Source: Candidatus Eiseniibacteriota bacterium
GTDB lineage: Bacteria > Joyebacterota > Joyebacteria > Joyebacterales > Joyebacteraceae
Length of the DNA stretch: 12,360 nt
Assembly (NCBI GenBank): GCA_030630395.1
Contig: DAOVNE010000019.1
Location: 1-12,360, forward strand
Reading direction: 5' to 3'
The stretch's first letter is position 1, and the number at the start of each line of letters is the position of its first letter. Below the pieces are notes generated by a model. It did no database searches. It had not been told where the DNA came from and saw nothing but the letters and a program-made list of their open reading frames with translations. The translations under genes and the position numbers were made by a program. Below, piece after piece: positions 1 through 7,321 of the stretch.

Positions 1-935
1 CCTCGGGCCAGGGCCGGCTTGAGCATGTTCGCCGCATCGATGGCGCCCTCAGCGCCGCCGGCTCCCACGATCGTGTGAAGCTCGTCTATGAAGACGATGA
101 CGTTCTCACTCTCCCTGATCTCGCTTATGAGGGTCTTCAGGCGTTCCTCAAACTGGCCGCGGTACTTCGTTCCCGCAACTGTCGACGAGAGATCAAGCAT
201 GACCAGGCGCCTGTCCTTCAGGGTGCCGGGGACCTCGTTGGCCACTATCTTCTGCGCCAGCCCCTCAACAATCGCCGTCTTCCCCACTCCCGGCTCACCG
301 ATCAGAACAGGGTTGTTCTTCTTGCGGCGGGAGAGAACCTGGAGCACGCGCTCGATCTCGTTCGCACGGCCGATGACGGGGTCCAGCTCACCCTGCCTCG
401 CCATCTTGGTGAGATCCCGGCCGTACTGGTCGAGCGTAGGAGTCTCGGTCTCGTCGGTGGTCGGGACTTCTTGCGCTGCCACTCCGCCTCCGCCGCCACC
501 CAGAACCTTCATCACCATCTCGCGCGCAGTCCTCAGGTCCACATCCAGATCCTTGAGCGCCTTTGCCGCGACCCCGTCCCCCTCACGTATCAATGCCAGG
601 AGCAGATGCTCGGTTCCGATGTACTGATGGTGGAGTAACCGAGCCTCCTCGCGCGCCAGTTCGAGAACCGTCTTGGCTCGGGGAGTCCACTGGGTCTCCT
701 TCATGGAAGCACCATAGCTGCCGCGAGCAACGTGCGACTCAACCATCTCCCTCACGGTATCGAGATCGATGGCGAGTTCACGCAGAACTGTCGCTGCAAC
801 ACCCTCGCCCTCCCGAACGATGCCGAGCAGAAGGTGCTCCGTGCCTAGATAGTCGTGGTGAAGACGCGTGGCTTCCTCCCGCGCGAAATACAGAACTCGT
901 CTGACGCGCGGCGTGAAGTCCGTATGTCTGTACAT
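1..935 (-). CDS. clpC: ATP-dependent Clp protease ATPase subunit ClpC (5' part, runs off the window)
   Basis: AAA+ unfoldase that feeds substrates to the ClpP peptidase in the cytoplasm. The first 311 codons are present without a stop; the family is usually about 810-850 residues, so most of AAA-1 and all of AAA-2 lie outside the window. Two Clp-N repeats are clear (about residues 4-70 and 80-145), each with a GTEHLLL core, followed by a glycine-rich linker (146-151). AAA-1 follows: '[14 protein letters not shown]' holds Walker A (G213-T220), and '[10 protein letters not shown]' holds Walker B (D284, E285). E33 and E109 align with B. subtilis ClpC E32 and E106, which bind phosphoarginine. The ATG at 933-935 has GGAGG five bases upstream and gives the expected N-terminus [10 protein letters not shown]. 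The gene lies 24 bases after mcsB, the probable source of its tagged substrates. Class is certain. ClpC is preferred over ClpA/ClpB from the N-domain sequence and the mcsAB context. Confidence 0.95.
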   Translation of the reverse strand, partial: MYRHTDFTPRVRRVLYFAREEATRLHHDYLGTEHLLLGIVREGEGVAATVLRELAIDLDTVREMVESHVARGSYGASMKETQWTPRAKTVLELAREEARLLHHQYIGTEHLLLALIREGDGVAAKALKDLDVDLRTAREMVMKVLGGGGGGVAAQEVPTTDETETPTLDQYGRDLTKMARQGELDPVIGRANEIERVLQVLSRRKKNNPVLIGEPGVGKTAIVEGLAQKIVANEVPGTLKDRRLVMLDLSSTVAGTKYRGQFEERLKTLISEIRESENVIVFIDELHTIVGAGGAEGAIDAANMLKPALAR

Positions 936-959
936 TCTCCCCTCCGATTATCAGGAAGC

Positions 960-2024
960 CTAGGCACTGCTCCCCGACGCCAGTTCCCTGCGGATCAGAT
1001 CCGCCCTCATTCGATCGCGCCGCTCCGGCCCCGGATCCCTGCCGTTGAAATGCTTGAGATGACCGGGCTGTGTAGAGACAAGTAGTCCGTTTGCCGTAGC
1101 AAGATCGACCGAATCGATAAGCCCCTCGGTGATGCCGAATCTCAATGACGAACAGAGCACCATCATTTCATCCGGCGAGATGATTCTTGCGCTCGTAAGG
1201 ATGCCGTGGGCTCTGTGCACCTCATCTTCGATCTTGCGTCCACCCTTTTCCGTCAGTTCGCTTCTCGCCTCGAGCTCGAGCGTGACCAGTTGACCGGCCA
1301 CTCTCTCGACCATGTAAGCTATGTCGTCTTCAGACTGCCCCAGTGTCATCTGGTTCGAGACCTGAAAGAACCCCCCGAGAGCCGCGCTCCTCTCGCCGTA
1401 GAATCCTCTCACCGAAAGCCCAAGCTTCGATATGCTGCCAAGGACCTGCGCGATGCGGTTGCTTCGCACAAGTCCCACCAGATGCATAAGCACGGACACG
1501 CGCATACCCGTGCCCACATTCGTGGGGCAGGATGTAAGGTATCCCCAGTCGCTGGAGTACGAATAATGCAAGTTCCGCTCCAGTTCGGTGTCGAGCCGAT
1601 CGACCAGGCGCCAGGCGTCCATGGGCTCGAGACCGGATCTGAGACATGCCAGCCTGAGGTGATCCTCCTCGTTGATCACTGCGCTCACGAGTTCCCGATC
1701 ACCTATGACGACCGCACGTCCGGGACTATCTCTCAGGAACTCCCGTCCCGTCAGGTGACGCTCGACCAGAATCTCCCGCTTCGACTGCGAACTCTCATCC
1801 ATAATCAGAACCAGCGCGTCTGACAGGTAGTTGCTTGCCGACGCCGCAGCCAGCGTGCGATCTCTCACGCGTTCAAGATCCGCGTTGTCGGCCCTCATTG
1901 GAAACGGCACGCCCTTGAGGTTTCGAGCCAGTCGCACCCTGGTCGAGAGAACAACATTGGAGATCGGACCGGATGCGTCGAGCCAGCCTGGCTGAGTGGC
2001 GAGCATCTGCTCAAACGTCCCCAT
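960..2024 (-). CDS. mcsB: Protein-arginine kinase McsB
   Basis: Phosphagen-kinase-fold enzyme that transfers phosphate from ATP to arginine side chains of proteins, marking them for ClpC-ClpP. It has 354 residues against 363 in B. subtilis. Visible motifs: 'LSTRVRLARN' (26-35, nucleotide phosphate contacts), 'NEEDHLR' (118-124, catalytic acidic loop) and 'CPTNVGTG' (166-173, the phosphagen-kinase cysteine loop). Near the C-terminus, RDRMRA (336-341) fits the RDxxRA allosteric phosphoarginine-receptor motif of true McsB proteins. The chosen ATG (2022-2024) follows a GGAGG plus G-run Shine-Dalgarno, and the product then begins with the family-typical 'W...GP...VVLSTR' region. The frame stays open for 74 more codons upstream, but that stretch is mcsA read in another frame. 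The start overlaps the mcsA end by 14 bases, implying translational coupling. No key residue appears to be missing. Confidence 0.96.
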   Translation of the reverse strand: MGTFEQMLATQPGWLDASGPISNVVLSTRVRLARNLKGVPFPMRADNADLERVRDRTLAAASASNYLSDALVLIMDESSQSKREILVERHLTGREFLRDSPGRAVVIGDRELVSAVINEEDHLRLACLRSGLEPMDAWRLVDRLDTELERNLHYSYSSDWGYLTSCPTNVGTGMRVSVLMHLVGLVRSNRIAQVLGSISKLGLSVRGFYGERSAALGGFFQVSNQMTLGQSEDDIAYMVERVAGQLVTLELEARSELTEKGGRKIEDEVHRAHGILTSARIISPDEMMVLCSSLRFGITEGLIDSVDLATANGLLVSTQPGHLKHFNGRDPGPERRDRMRADLIRRELASGSSA

Positions 2025-2535
2025 CGTCCCCCCCCTCCGAGCGCTTCGACTCGAGGTCCCGGATGCGGTCACGGAGTTCGGCCGCACGCTCGTACTCCTC
2101 GCCCCTGACAGCACGCTCCAGATCCACCTTGAGACGCCTGACCTCCCTGATCGATTCGACATCGTCGGGCGCCGATGTGGGAATCCTCCCGGTGTGTCGA
2201 GTGCTACCGTTGATGCGGCGTATGAGGGGCCGCAGTTCCTTCTCAAACGACGTGTAGCAGACTGCGCATCCGAGCTTGCCGGTCCGACGAAACTCGTCGT
2301 ACGGCAGTCCGCACTCGGAGCACGCCGGCTCCGGTACCTCTACCGAATCCTGCGCTCCCACCTCCTCAAGGAACCCCATGAGCATGTTCACGAGAGGTCC
2401 TGCGAGAGGGGCGAACGACAGACCGATGCCTCGGGCCGCGGCGCATTCCCCACAGAGCCGCATCAGGCGCATCTCGCCGTTGACCGTCTCTACGAACCGG
2501 ATGGTTGCAGGCCTGCCACACTCATCACAGATCAT
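2011..2535 (-). CDS. mcsA: McsA, zinc-binding activator of the McsB arginine kinase
   Basis: Small cytoplasmic protein that binds and activates McsB in the protein-arginine phosphorylation pathway. It has 174 residues (B. subtilis 185). Four CxxC pairs are visible: C3/C6, C28/C31, C72/C75 and C90/C93, consistent with two zinc modules. The segment 'HTGRIP' (114-119) is the usual conserved stretch after the second module. A UVR domain follows (about 131-165), with the core 'EYERAAELRDRIRDLE'. The ATG at 2533-2535 has GGAG eight bases upstream, inside the downstream copy of a 39-bp tandem repeat. The C-terminus is a short Gly/Asp tail encoded partly by a run of eight G, which also forms part of the mcsB ribosome binding site. 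A UVR-domain protein of another kind is unlikely given mcsB immediately downstream. Confidence 0.94.
   Translation of the reverse strand: MICDECGRPATIRFVETVNGEMRLMRLCGECAAARGIGLSFAPLAGPLVNMLMGFLEEVGAQDSVEVPEPACSECGLPYDEFRRTGKLGCAVCYTSFEKELRPLIRRINGSTRHTGRIPTSAPDDVESIREVRRLKVDLERAVRGEEYERAAELRDRIRDLESKRSEGGDDGDV
2028..2035 (-). promoter_or_regulatory. G8 homopolymer in the mcsA tail and mcsB ribosome binding site
   Basis: Eight consecutive G on the coding strand (eight C on the plus strand) lie four bases before the mcsB ATG and belong to its purine-rich Shine-Dalgarno region (GGAGG followed by G). The same bases encode Glu-Gly-Gly-Asp near the end of mcsA. The tract is directly visible; any regulatory role is inference. 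Confidence 0.6.
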
Positions 2536-2541
2536 CGCTCT

Positions 2542-2619
2542 GGCTCCCTCGTCAGATGCGAACCGTCGTTCCCTATCTCCGGCTCCCTCGTCAGATGCGG
2601 ACCGTCGTTCCCTCTCTGA
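2542..2619 (-). repeat. 39-bp imperfect tandem repeat across the lolD stop and the lolD-mcsA spacer
   Basis: Two adjacent 39-base units, 2542-2580 and 2581-2619, match at 35 of 39 positions by eye. The upstream copy (2581-2619 in coding direction) holds the last lolD codons (Gly-Thr-Thr-Val-Arg-Ile) and the TGA. The other copy repeats the same codons in the same frame, including the TGA (2552-2554), within the spacer. It also carries the GAGGGAG that serves as the mcsA Shine-Dalgarno. Because 39 is a multiple of three, lolD readthrough would meet the second stop in frame. Confidence 0.9.
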
Positions 2620-3292
2620 GTTCCACGACCCTGTCTGCTCTCTCGTAGAGTTCGGGGTTGTGGGTCACTATCACGAATGTCTGTCCAAGCTCTTCCCGCA
2701 AGTGCCAGATGAGGTCGTGAAGCTCCTTGCCGCCGGCGCGGTCGAGATTGCCGGACGGCTCGTCGGCAAGGATCACCGAGGGGTCGTTGACAAGTGCCCT
2801 TGCCACGGCCACACGCTGCTCCTCGCCGCCCGAGAGCTCTCCCGGCCTGTGGTGTGCGCGAGGAGCCAGGTGCACCTGCTCAAGGATCTCAAGGGCTCGC
2901 GCCCTGGCGGCCGACCCACTCATCCCGGCGATGAGACAGGGCATCATGACATTCTCGAGTGCGGTCAGCTCACGCATGAGGTGGTGAAATTGGAACACAA
3001 ACCCGACGGTCCTGTTTCTGAAACCTGCACGCTCCACTTCCGGCAGGGCGAAGACGTCGGTCGAATCGATGAAAACGCTGCCGGACGTGGGGTGATCAAG
3101 CGCACCCATGATGTGAAGCAGAGTGCTCTTGCCGACACCGGATGGTCCGACGATCGCGACGATCTCACCCCGTCTCACGTCCATGTCGATGCCCCTGAGA
3201 ACGTGCAGCTCCTCCGCTCCTGATGTGAAGGTCTTGGTCACACCCTCGACTGTCAGCATGGCCCCACCTGGATCCGACGCGTGACTACTCAT
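2591..3292 (-). CDS. lolD: Lipoprotein-releasing ABC transporter ATPase LolD
   Basis: ATPase that powers extraction of outer-membrane lipoproteins from the inner membrane by the LolCDE complex, acting on the cytoplasmic face. It has 233 residues, the usual length. Motifs: Walker A 'GPSGVGKST' (49-57); the LolD-like Q-loop stretch 'FVFQFHHLMRELTALENV' (98-115, Q101); signature LSGGE (153-157); Walker B 'VILADE' (D177, E178); H-loop H211. The Q-loop wording is characteristic of LolD rather than MacB or FtsE. The ATG at 3290-3292 has GGAGG nine bases upstream and overlaps the permease stop by 8 bases. An in-frame ATG at codon 12 also has an AGGTGG upstream but is less likely. The 3' end, including the stop, is duplicated in tandem. 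Confidence 0.94.
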   Translation of the reverse strand: MSSHASDPGGAMLTVEGVTKTFTSGAEELHVLRGIDMDVRRGEIVAIVGPSGVGKSTLLHIMGALDHPTSGSVFIDSTDVFALPEVERAGFRNRTVGFVFQFHHLMRELTALENVMMPCLIAGMSGSAARARALEILEQVHLAPRAHHRPGELSGGEEQRVAVARALVNDPSVILADEPSGNLDRAGGKELHDLIWHLREELGQTFVIVTHNPELYERADRVVELREGTTVRI

Positions 3293-4535
3293 TGCGGATG
3301 GCCTCCACCGGAGCCAACTTGGCTGCCTTCCATGCCGGATAAAGGGCGGCGAGAAAACTGATCAGGATCGCAGCACCCGCGACGATCACGAAATCACTGA
3401 ACTTCATGAGCACGGGGAGTGTCTCCACGGGATACACGTCCCCCGGAAGGGAAATGAACTGATACCTATCGAGAAGCGACGCCAGTACGAATCCACTCAT
3501 GCTGCCGATGAGCATTCCAAGGACTCCTATCACGAGCCCCTCTGCGATGAAGATCCTGAGGATAGACCGGGCCGTCGCTCCCATCGACTTCATTACACCG
3601 ATGTCTTTCGTCTTCTCCATGACAACCATGATGAGAGTGCTCGCGATATTGAACGCGGCCACCATGATGATGAGAGACAGTATCCAGAACATGACCTTCT
3701 TCTCGGTCCTCATCCACGTGAAGAGGTTGCGGTTCAGGTAGATCCAGTTGTTGGCGCGGTAGGGAAACCCTCCAACGGCTTCCACGACTGCGCTTCCAAC
3801 CTCGGGGGCTCGCCAGGGGTCTTCCACCCTGATCTCGATACCGGTGACCCCGTCCCCCATACCGAACAGACGTTGCGCCATGGGAAGATCTATGTAGACC
3901 AACTGCTGGTCGTATTCATACATCCCCGAGCTGTAGAGTCCGGCGACCCTGAACTGCGAGACCGACGTCATCACCCCCATGGGCGTGACGACGTAGTCAA
4001 AAGGCGAAGACAGGGCGACCGTGTCCCCGACCGTGACCCGGAGCCTCAGGGCCAGCTCGTCCCCGACGATCATGAGCGGAATCTCACCGGGCTCGTTTGT
4101 CAGTGTCTCAAGCCGAGGCTCGATGTTCTCCATGATGTCGGTGACTCTTGCCTCGCTCTTGAGGTCGGCCCCGCGAATGACGGCGCCATCGGAGCGCTCG
4201 TAGCCCTTTATGACGCCTTTCGAATACGTGAACGGCGCCGCTGCGACAACCTCGGGGACGGTCTCGGCGATGTCGATGATCGTCTGGAAGTCCCGGACCG
4301 GTTCGGCTCCGTACTTGAGCAATATCACGTGGGCATTGATGCCGATGATCCGCCTGTGTATCTCCTCCTCGAATCCGTTCATCACGCCAAGAACAACCGT
4401 CAATGCCATGACGCCAACTGCCACACCCACGACGGAGATGATCGTGATTATCGAGATGAACCTGGTCTTGCGACGTGCCCTGAGGTAGCGCCACGCGACG
4501 AACCACTCGAATGACAAGAAGGGGCTCCTCTCCAT
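3285..4535 (-). CDS. Lipoprotein-releasing ABC transporter permease, LolC/LolE family
   Basis: Inner-membrane permease of the FtsX/MacB superfamily, expected to work with LolD to pass lipoproteins to the periplasmic carrier LolA. It has 416 residues. Four membrane segments are visible: about 27-50, 282-305, 326-352 and 382-400, with a large periplasmic domain between the first two (about 55-275). The cytoplasmic stretch 'KTKDIGVMKSMGAT' (308-321) is the family's coupling helix, and the protein ends with the typical 'LAPVEAIRNE'. The ATG lies 2 bases after the lysS stop and the gene overlaps lolD by 8 bases. Only one permease gene is present, so it may form a homodimer (LolF-like) or pair with a subunit encoded elsewhere. 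LolC cannot be told from LolE here, so no symbol is given. Confidence 0.92.
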   Translation of the reverse strand: MERSPFLSFEWFVAWRYLRARRKTRFISIITIISVVGVAVGVMALTVVLGVMNGFEEEIHRRIIGINAHVILLKYGAEPVRDFQTIIDIAETVPEVVAAAPFTYSKGVIKGYERSDGAVIRGADLKSEARVTDIMENIEPRLETLTNEPGEIPLMIVGDELALRLRVTVGDTVALSSPFDYVVTPMGVMTSVSQFRVAGLYSSGMYEYDQQLVYIDLPMAQRLFGMGDGVTGIEIRVEDPWRAPEVGSAVVEAVGGFPYRANNWIYLNRNLFTWMRTEKKVMFWILSLIIMVAAFNIASTLIMVVMEKTKDIGVMKSMGATARSILRIFIAEGLVIGVLGMLIGSMSGFVLASLLDRYQFISLPGDVYPVETLPVLMKFSDFVIVAGAAILISFLAALYPAWKAAKLAPVEAIRNE

Positions 4536-4537
4536 CG

Positions 4538-6016
4538 CTACTCATCCCTCTCCGGACGCATCGTGGGAAACAGAATGACGTCGCGGATCCCGGGGGAGTC
4601 CGTCAGCAGCATGATCACCCTGTCCACTCCGAGCCCTAGTCCCCCCGTCGGGGGCATGCCGTGCTTGAGCGCCGTGATGAAATCGTCGTCCATCCCATGC
4701 GCCTCTTCATCTCCATCCGCGCGCCTCTCCACCTGCGTGCTCAGGCGCCGCACCTGCTCGTCGGGATCGTTCAGTTCCGTGAACGAGTTGCCCAGCTCGA
4801 TGCCGGCTATGAAGATCTCGAACCGCTCGACGATCGCTGGATCGTCCGGCGTCTGCTTGGCAAGCGGTGAAATCTCGACCGGGTAGTCGACCAGGAAAGT
4901 CGGTTCCATGAGCTTCGGTTCCACGAACTCGCTCAGGATCTTCTCCACAAGCTCGCCGAAACCAGGGAGACCGTCGCTCTCCGGGTCACCCAGATCAAGG
5001 CCGGCAGCCTTGGCTGCCGCCGCCAGAGTCTCTCTGCTCTTGAGCGCATCGTTCCCGACAATGCCCGCCACGGCGTCCATCACCTTGACACGCTTCCACG
5101 GCGCCTTGACGTCGATCTCCTGCCCCTGCCATGTGAACTTGGTGCCGCCGTGGAGTTCGGTGGCGAGCCGCTCGAAGAGCGATTCCGTGGTCTCCATCAT
5201 CACGTTGTAGTCGGCGTAGGCCTGGTAGAGCTCGAGCTGCGTAAACTCGGGACTGTGTGTGCTGTCCATGCCCTCGTTGCGGAAGTCCTTGCCGATCTCG
5301 AAGACGCGCTCGAACCCTCCGACGATCAGACGCTTGAGGTAGAGTTCGTCGGCTATCCGCAGGTAGAGCGTAAGATCGAGCGAGTGATGGTGCGTCTCAA
5401 AAGCGCGCGCGAATGCTCCACCGTAGATCGGCTGGAGTATCGGCGTCTCGACCTCCAGAAAGTCCCGCTCCGCCAGAAAGTCCCGCATGATGTGGACTAT
5501 TCTGCTCCTTGCACGGAAGACGTCCCGCGTCTCCTCATTCGAGATGAGATCCAGGTACCGTTTGCGATACCTTATCTCCTTGTCCTTGAGACCGTGCCAT
5601 TTCTCCGGAAGCGGAAGAAGGGCCTTCGCGAGAAGCGTGAGTTCCTTCACCTTGATGCTCACTTCATCTGATCTGGTCTTGAAGACCTCGCCGCGCGCGC
5701 CGACGATGTCACCAACGGTGACGAGTTTCCAGACCGCGAACTGCTCGTCCCCGACCTCATCTCGCCGCACATAGAGCTGTATCTTCCCCTTCTCGTCCAC
5801 GAGGTCCGCGAAGCCGGCTTTCCCATGGCCCCTCGTCGCCATCAGACGTCCGGCCACTGTCACCTCGCTGCCCTCAAGATGGTCGAAACCGTCCACGACT
5901 TCGAGAGAGAGACATGATCTCTCGAAACGACGGGGATACGGATCGACTCCGTTCTCCCTCAGGCTCTCGAGGTTCGCTCGCATCTGTTCCTGAGCGACGC
6001 CCTCCGGCTTCTCCAA
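4538..6016 (-). CDS. lysS: Lysyl-tRNA synthetase, class II
   Basis: Charges tRNA-Lys with lysine in the cytoplasm. It has 492 residues with the chosen start (E. coli LysS 505). An N-terminal OB-fold anticodon-binding domain (about 45-135) contains 'VTVAGRLMATRGHGKAGFAD'. The link 'LPLPEKWHGLKDKE' and 'RYRKRYLDL' are typical of the family. Class II motifs: motif 1 about 170-194; motif 2 about 239-263 with 'FRNEG' and 'HSPEFTQLELY'; motif 3 about 458-484 with 'GGLGLGVDRV' and 'DVILFP'. The start is taken as TTG at 6014-6016 because a perfect AGGAGG ends eight bases upstream. A TTG nine codons further upstream (6041-6043) lacks a good site, and the first in-frame ATG (5981-5983) would remove conserved N-terminal sequence. 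It heads the lol-mcs-clpC gene string. Confidence 0.96.
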   Translation of the reverse strand: MEKPEGVAQEQMRANLESLRENGVDPYPRRFERSCLSLEVVDGFDHLEGSEVTVAGRLMATRGHGKAGFADLVDEKGKIQLYVRRDEVGDEQFAVWKLVTVGDIVGARGEVFKTRSDEVSIKVKELTLLAKALLPLPEKWHGLKDKEIRYRKRYLDLISNEETRDVFRARSRIVHIMRDFLAERDFLEVETPILQPIYGGAFARAFETHHHSLDLTLYLRIADELYLKRLIVGGFERVFEIGKDFRNEGMDSTHSPEFTQLELYQAYADYNVMMETTESLFERLATELHGGTKFTWQGQEIDVKAPWKRVKVMDAVAGIVGNDALKSRETLAAAAKAAGLDLGDPESDGLPGFGELVEKILSEFVEPKLMEPTFLVDYPVEISPLAKQTPDDPAIVERFEIFIAGIELGNSFTELNDPDEQVRRLSTQVERRADGDEEAHGMDDDFITALKHGMPPTGGLGLGVDRVIMLLTDSPGIRDVILFPTMRPERDE

Positions 6017-6024
6017 ATCATCAA

Positions 6025-6030
6025 CCTCCT
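6025..6030 (-). promoter_or_regulatory. Strong Shine-Dalgarno (AGGAGG) fixing the lysS TTG start
   Basis: A perfect AGGAGG lies on the minus strand with an 8-base spacer to an in-frame TTG (6014-6016). It is the best ribosome site in the 107-base gap between the beta-helix gene and lysS and decides the start. The gap also holds the 11-base palindrome GCCGATTCGGC (6060-6070); I see no clear promoter or terminator there. Confidence 0.7.
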
Positions 6031-6123
6031 GGTTCGCGGTCAATCCCGCGGTGGTCTATGCCGATTCGGCGGGAATCCAGACGGCAGCTACACTAGAGAA
6101 CTCGACCGTCCCTTCCACCCGAG

Positions 6124-7251
6124 CTACTTGAACATCATCTTCACACGCCCCCAGCTCAGCGATTCCACAGGCGTGGCCTCACAGCCGATACCCAACACGC
6201 CTATGCGACCGCAGTCCGGGTTGTTCTCGGCGGCACAGGGCGAATCGCTTCGGAGCGAGTACCGGCTGTCCGGATTGAGAATCCCGCAGAAGAGTGGGTC
6301 CTCCGAGATGTTGCCGGCAACACCGTTCTGTCCGGCGATACAGCCTGTCCAGTCGCCGTACTCATTCTGAAAAACGTCGCAGCATATGAGCGTAGCGGCG
6401 CCTCCCGTCGAACAGCATACAGCCTCACCTTTGTAGCCGAAGGCGATGATGGTCCTGTCGGCTGTGACGGCGGATCCACCGTCGCAGTAGATCCCGCTTC
6501 CCCCGCATCCTATGCTGTGAACGATCGTGCATCTCTCGATGATGAGCGTCGAACCAAGGCGACACCCAAGCGATCCCCCGGAATCAGCGCAGTTCATGAC
6601 GAGAAGGCAGTCGGCCAGAAGGACCGAAGAGGCGTCCGTGCACGAGACCGCTCCCCCCATGTCGGATGTGTTCTGAGTGAAGTAGCAGTCGCTGATCACG
6701 AGATCGGATCCGTCCGCACAGAAAACCGCCCCGCCCGATCCGTCCAGCGCTATCTCCGATGTATTCCCCTCGAAGAAGCAACTCTCAATCAGTGAAGATG
6801 ACCCGTAGAACGCCATGCCGCCACCGACACCGGGGCTCCGGTTCGAACGGAAGAAGCAGTTCCTGAAGGTGGGAGACGCCCCCTTGCAGTAGACGGCTCC
6901 CCCTCCTTCAGCGTAGCCGTGCATGATCGTGAAGCCGTCGACGACCGACGTTGCGTCTTCTCCCCCACGGAAGCAGAGACCGCGTGTGCCGCGCGCACAG
7001 TCAATGATCGTAAGCTCGGCGCCGGACTCCGACAGAAGAACCAGATTCGTTCCCCAGAAATCGATGTTCTGGTTCATCGGGCCGGTGTACGTCCCTTGAG
7101 CGACGAGAACGGTGTCGCCTTCGCTCGCCGAGTTGACTCCATCCTGGATCGTCGGAGCTTCGGCGGGAACGCGTATGACGGCTGCCGTCGAGAAGAGCGC
7201 TACAGCGATAACAGAGACAACCACCGCGACCAATCCGAGAGTTCTCCACAT
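6124..7251 (-). CDS. Secreted cysteine-rich right-handed parallel beta-helix protein
   Basis: Exported protein of unknown function, 375 residues. Residues 1-24 form a signal peptide (short basic start, hydrophobic 'LVAVVVSVIAVALF', small residues before a likely cut near 'STAA'). The mature start 'VIRVPAEAPTIQDGV' is typical of secreted bacterial beta-helix proteins. About 116-296 holds seven coils of mostly 26 residues with GGAV at the turn and an FFxxN-like end, resembling Chlamydia Pmp-type GGA[ILV]/FxxN repeats. Cysteines recur at fixed places (C178, C204, C230, C256; C132, C158; C189, C215, C241). The end has 'DPLFC', a 'SPC' and 'IGVLGIGC' region, then the tail WGRVKMMFK. The ATG at 7249-7251 has AGGAG seven bases upstream; a GTG nine codons earlier is less likely. 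It sits alone between prfB and lysS with its own possible promoter. No enzymatic residues are recognised; a structural or adhesive surface role is a guess. Confidence 0.85.
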   Translation of the reverse strand: MWRTLGLVAVVVSVIAVALFSTAAVIRVPAEAPTIQDGVNSASEGDTVLVAQGTYTGPMNQNIDFWGTNLVLLSESGAELTIIDCARGTRGLCFRGGEDATSVVDGFTIMHGYAEGGGAVYCKGASPTFRNCFFRSNRSPGVGGGMAFYGSSSLIESCFFEGNTSEIALDGSGGAVFCADGSDLVISDCYFTQNTSDMGGAVSCTDASSVLLADCLLVMNCADSGGSLGCRLGSTLIIERCTIVHSIGCGGSGIYCDGGSAVTADRTIIAFGYKGEAVCCSTGGAATLICCDVFQNEYGDWTGCIAGQNGVAGNISEDPLFCGILNPDSRYSLRSDSPCAAENNPDCGRIGVLGIGCEATPVESLSWGRVKMMFK

Positions 7252-7321
7252 GTGGCATCTCCTGCTCGACCCACTCACCTCGCCCAGACTTGGGGAGGCT
7301 TCGCCACCTGATGCACAGGCG

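Noticed and set aside
2025..2246. A longer McsB with 74 extra N-terminal residues
   Set aside because: The extension is the mcsA coding region in another frame. The ATG at 2022-2024 has a strong Shine-Dalgarno and gives the normal family length.
936..2590. CtsR boxes or a CIRCE element controlling mcsA, mcsB or clpC
   Set aside because: I looked in the spacers before mcsA, mcsB and clpC for GGTCAAA-type heptad repeats and the TTAGCACTC inverted repeat and saw neither.
2276..3223. A 315-codon open frame on the plus strand
   Set aside because: It lies antisense to lolD and mcsA, has a low-complexity translation typical of GC-rich shadow frames, and shows no recognisable domain.
6017..6043. 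lysS starting at the upstream TTG (6041-6043)
   Set aside because: No good ribosome site precedes it, whereas the TTG at 6014-6016 has a perfect AGGAGG at eight bases. The choice rests on that signal only.
6044..6123. A promoter or intrinsic terminator between the beta-helix gene and lysS
   Set aside because: Only weak hexamer matches and the short palindrome GCCGATTCGGC are present. There is no convincing -35/-10 pair and no hairpin followed by a U-tract.
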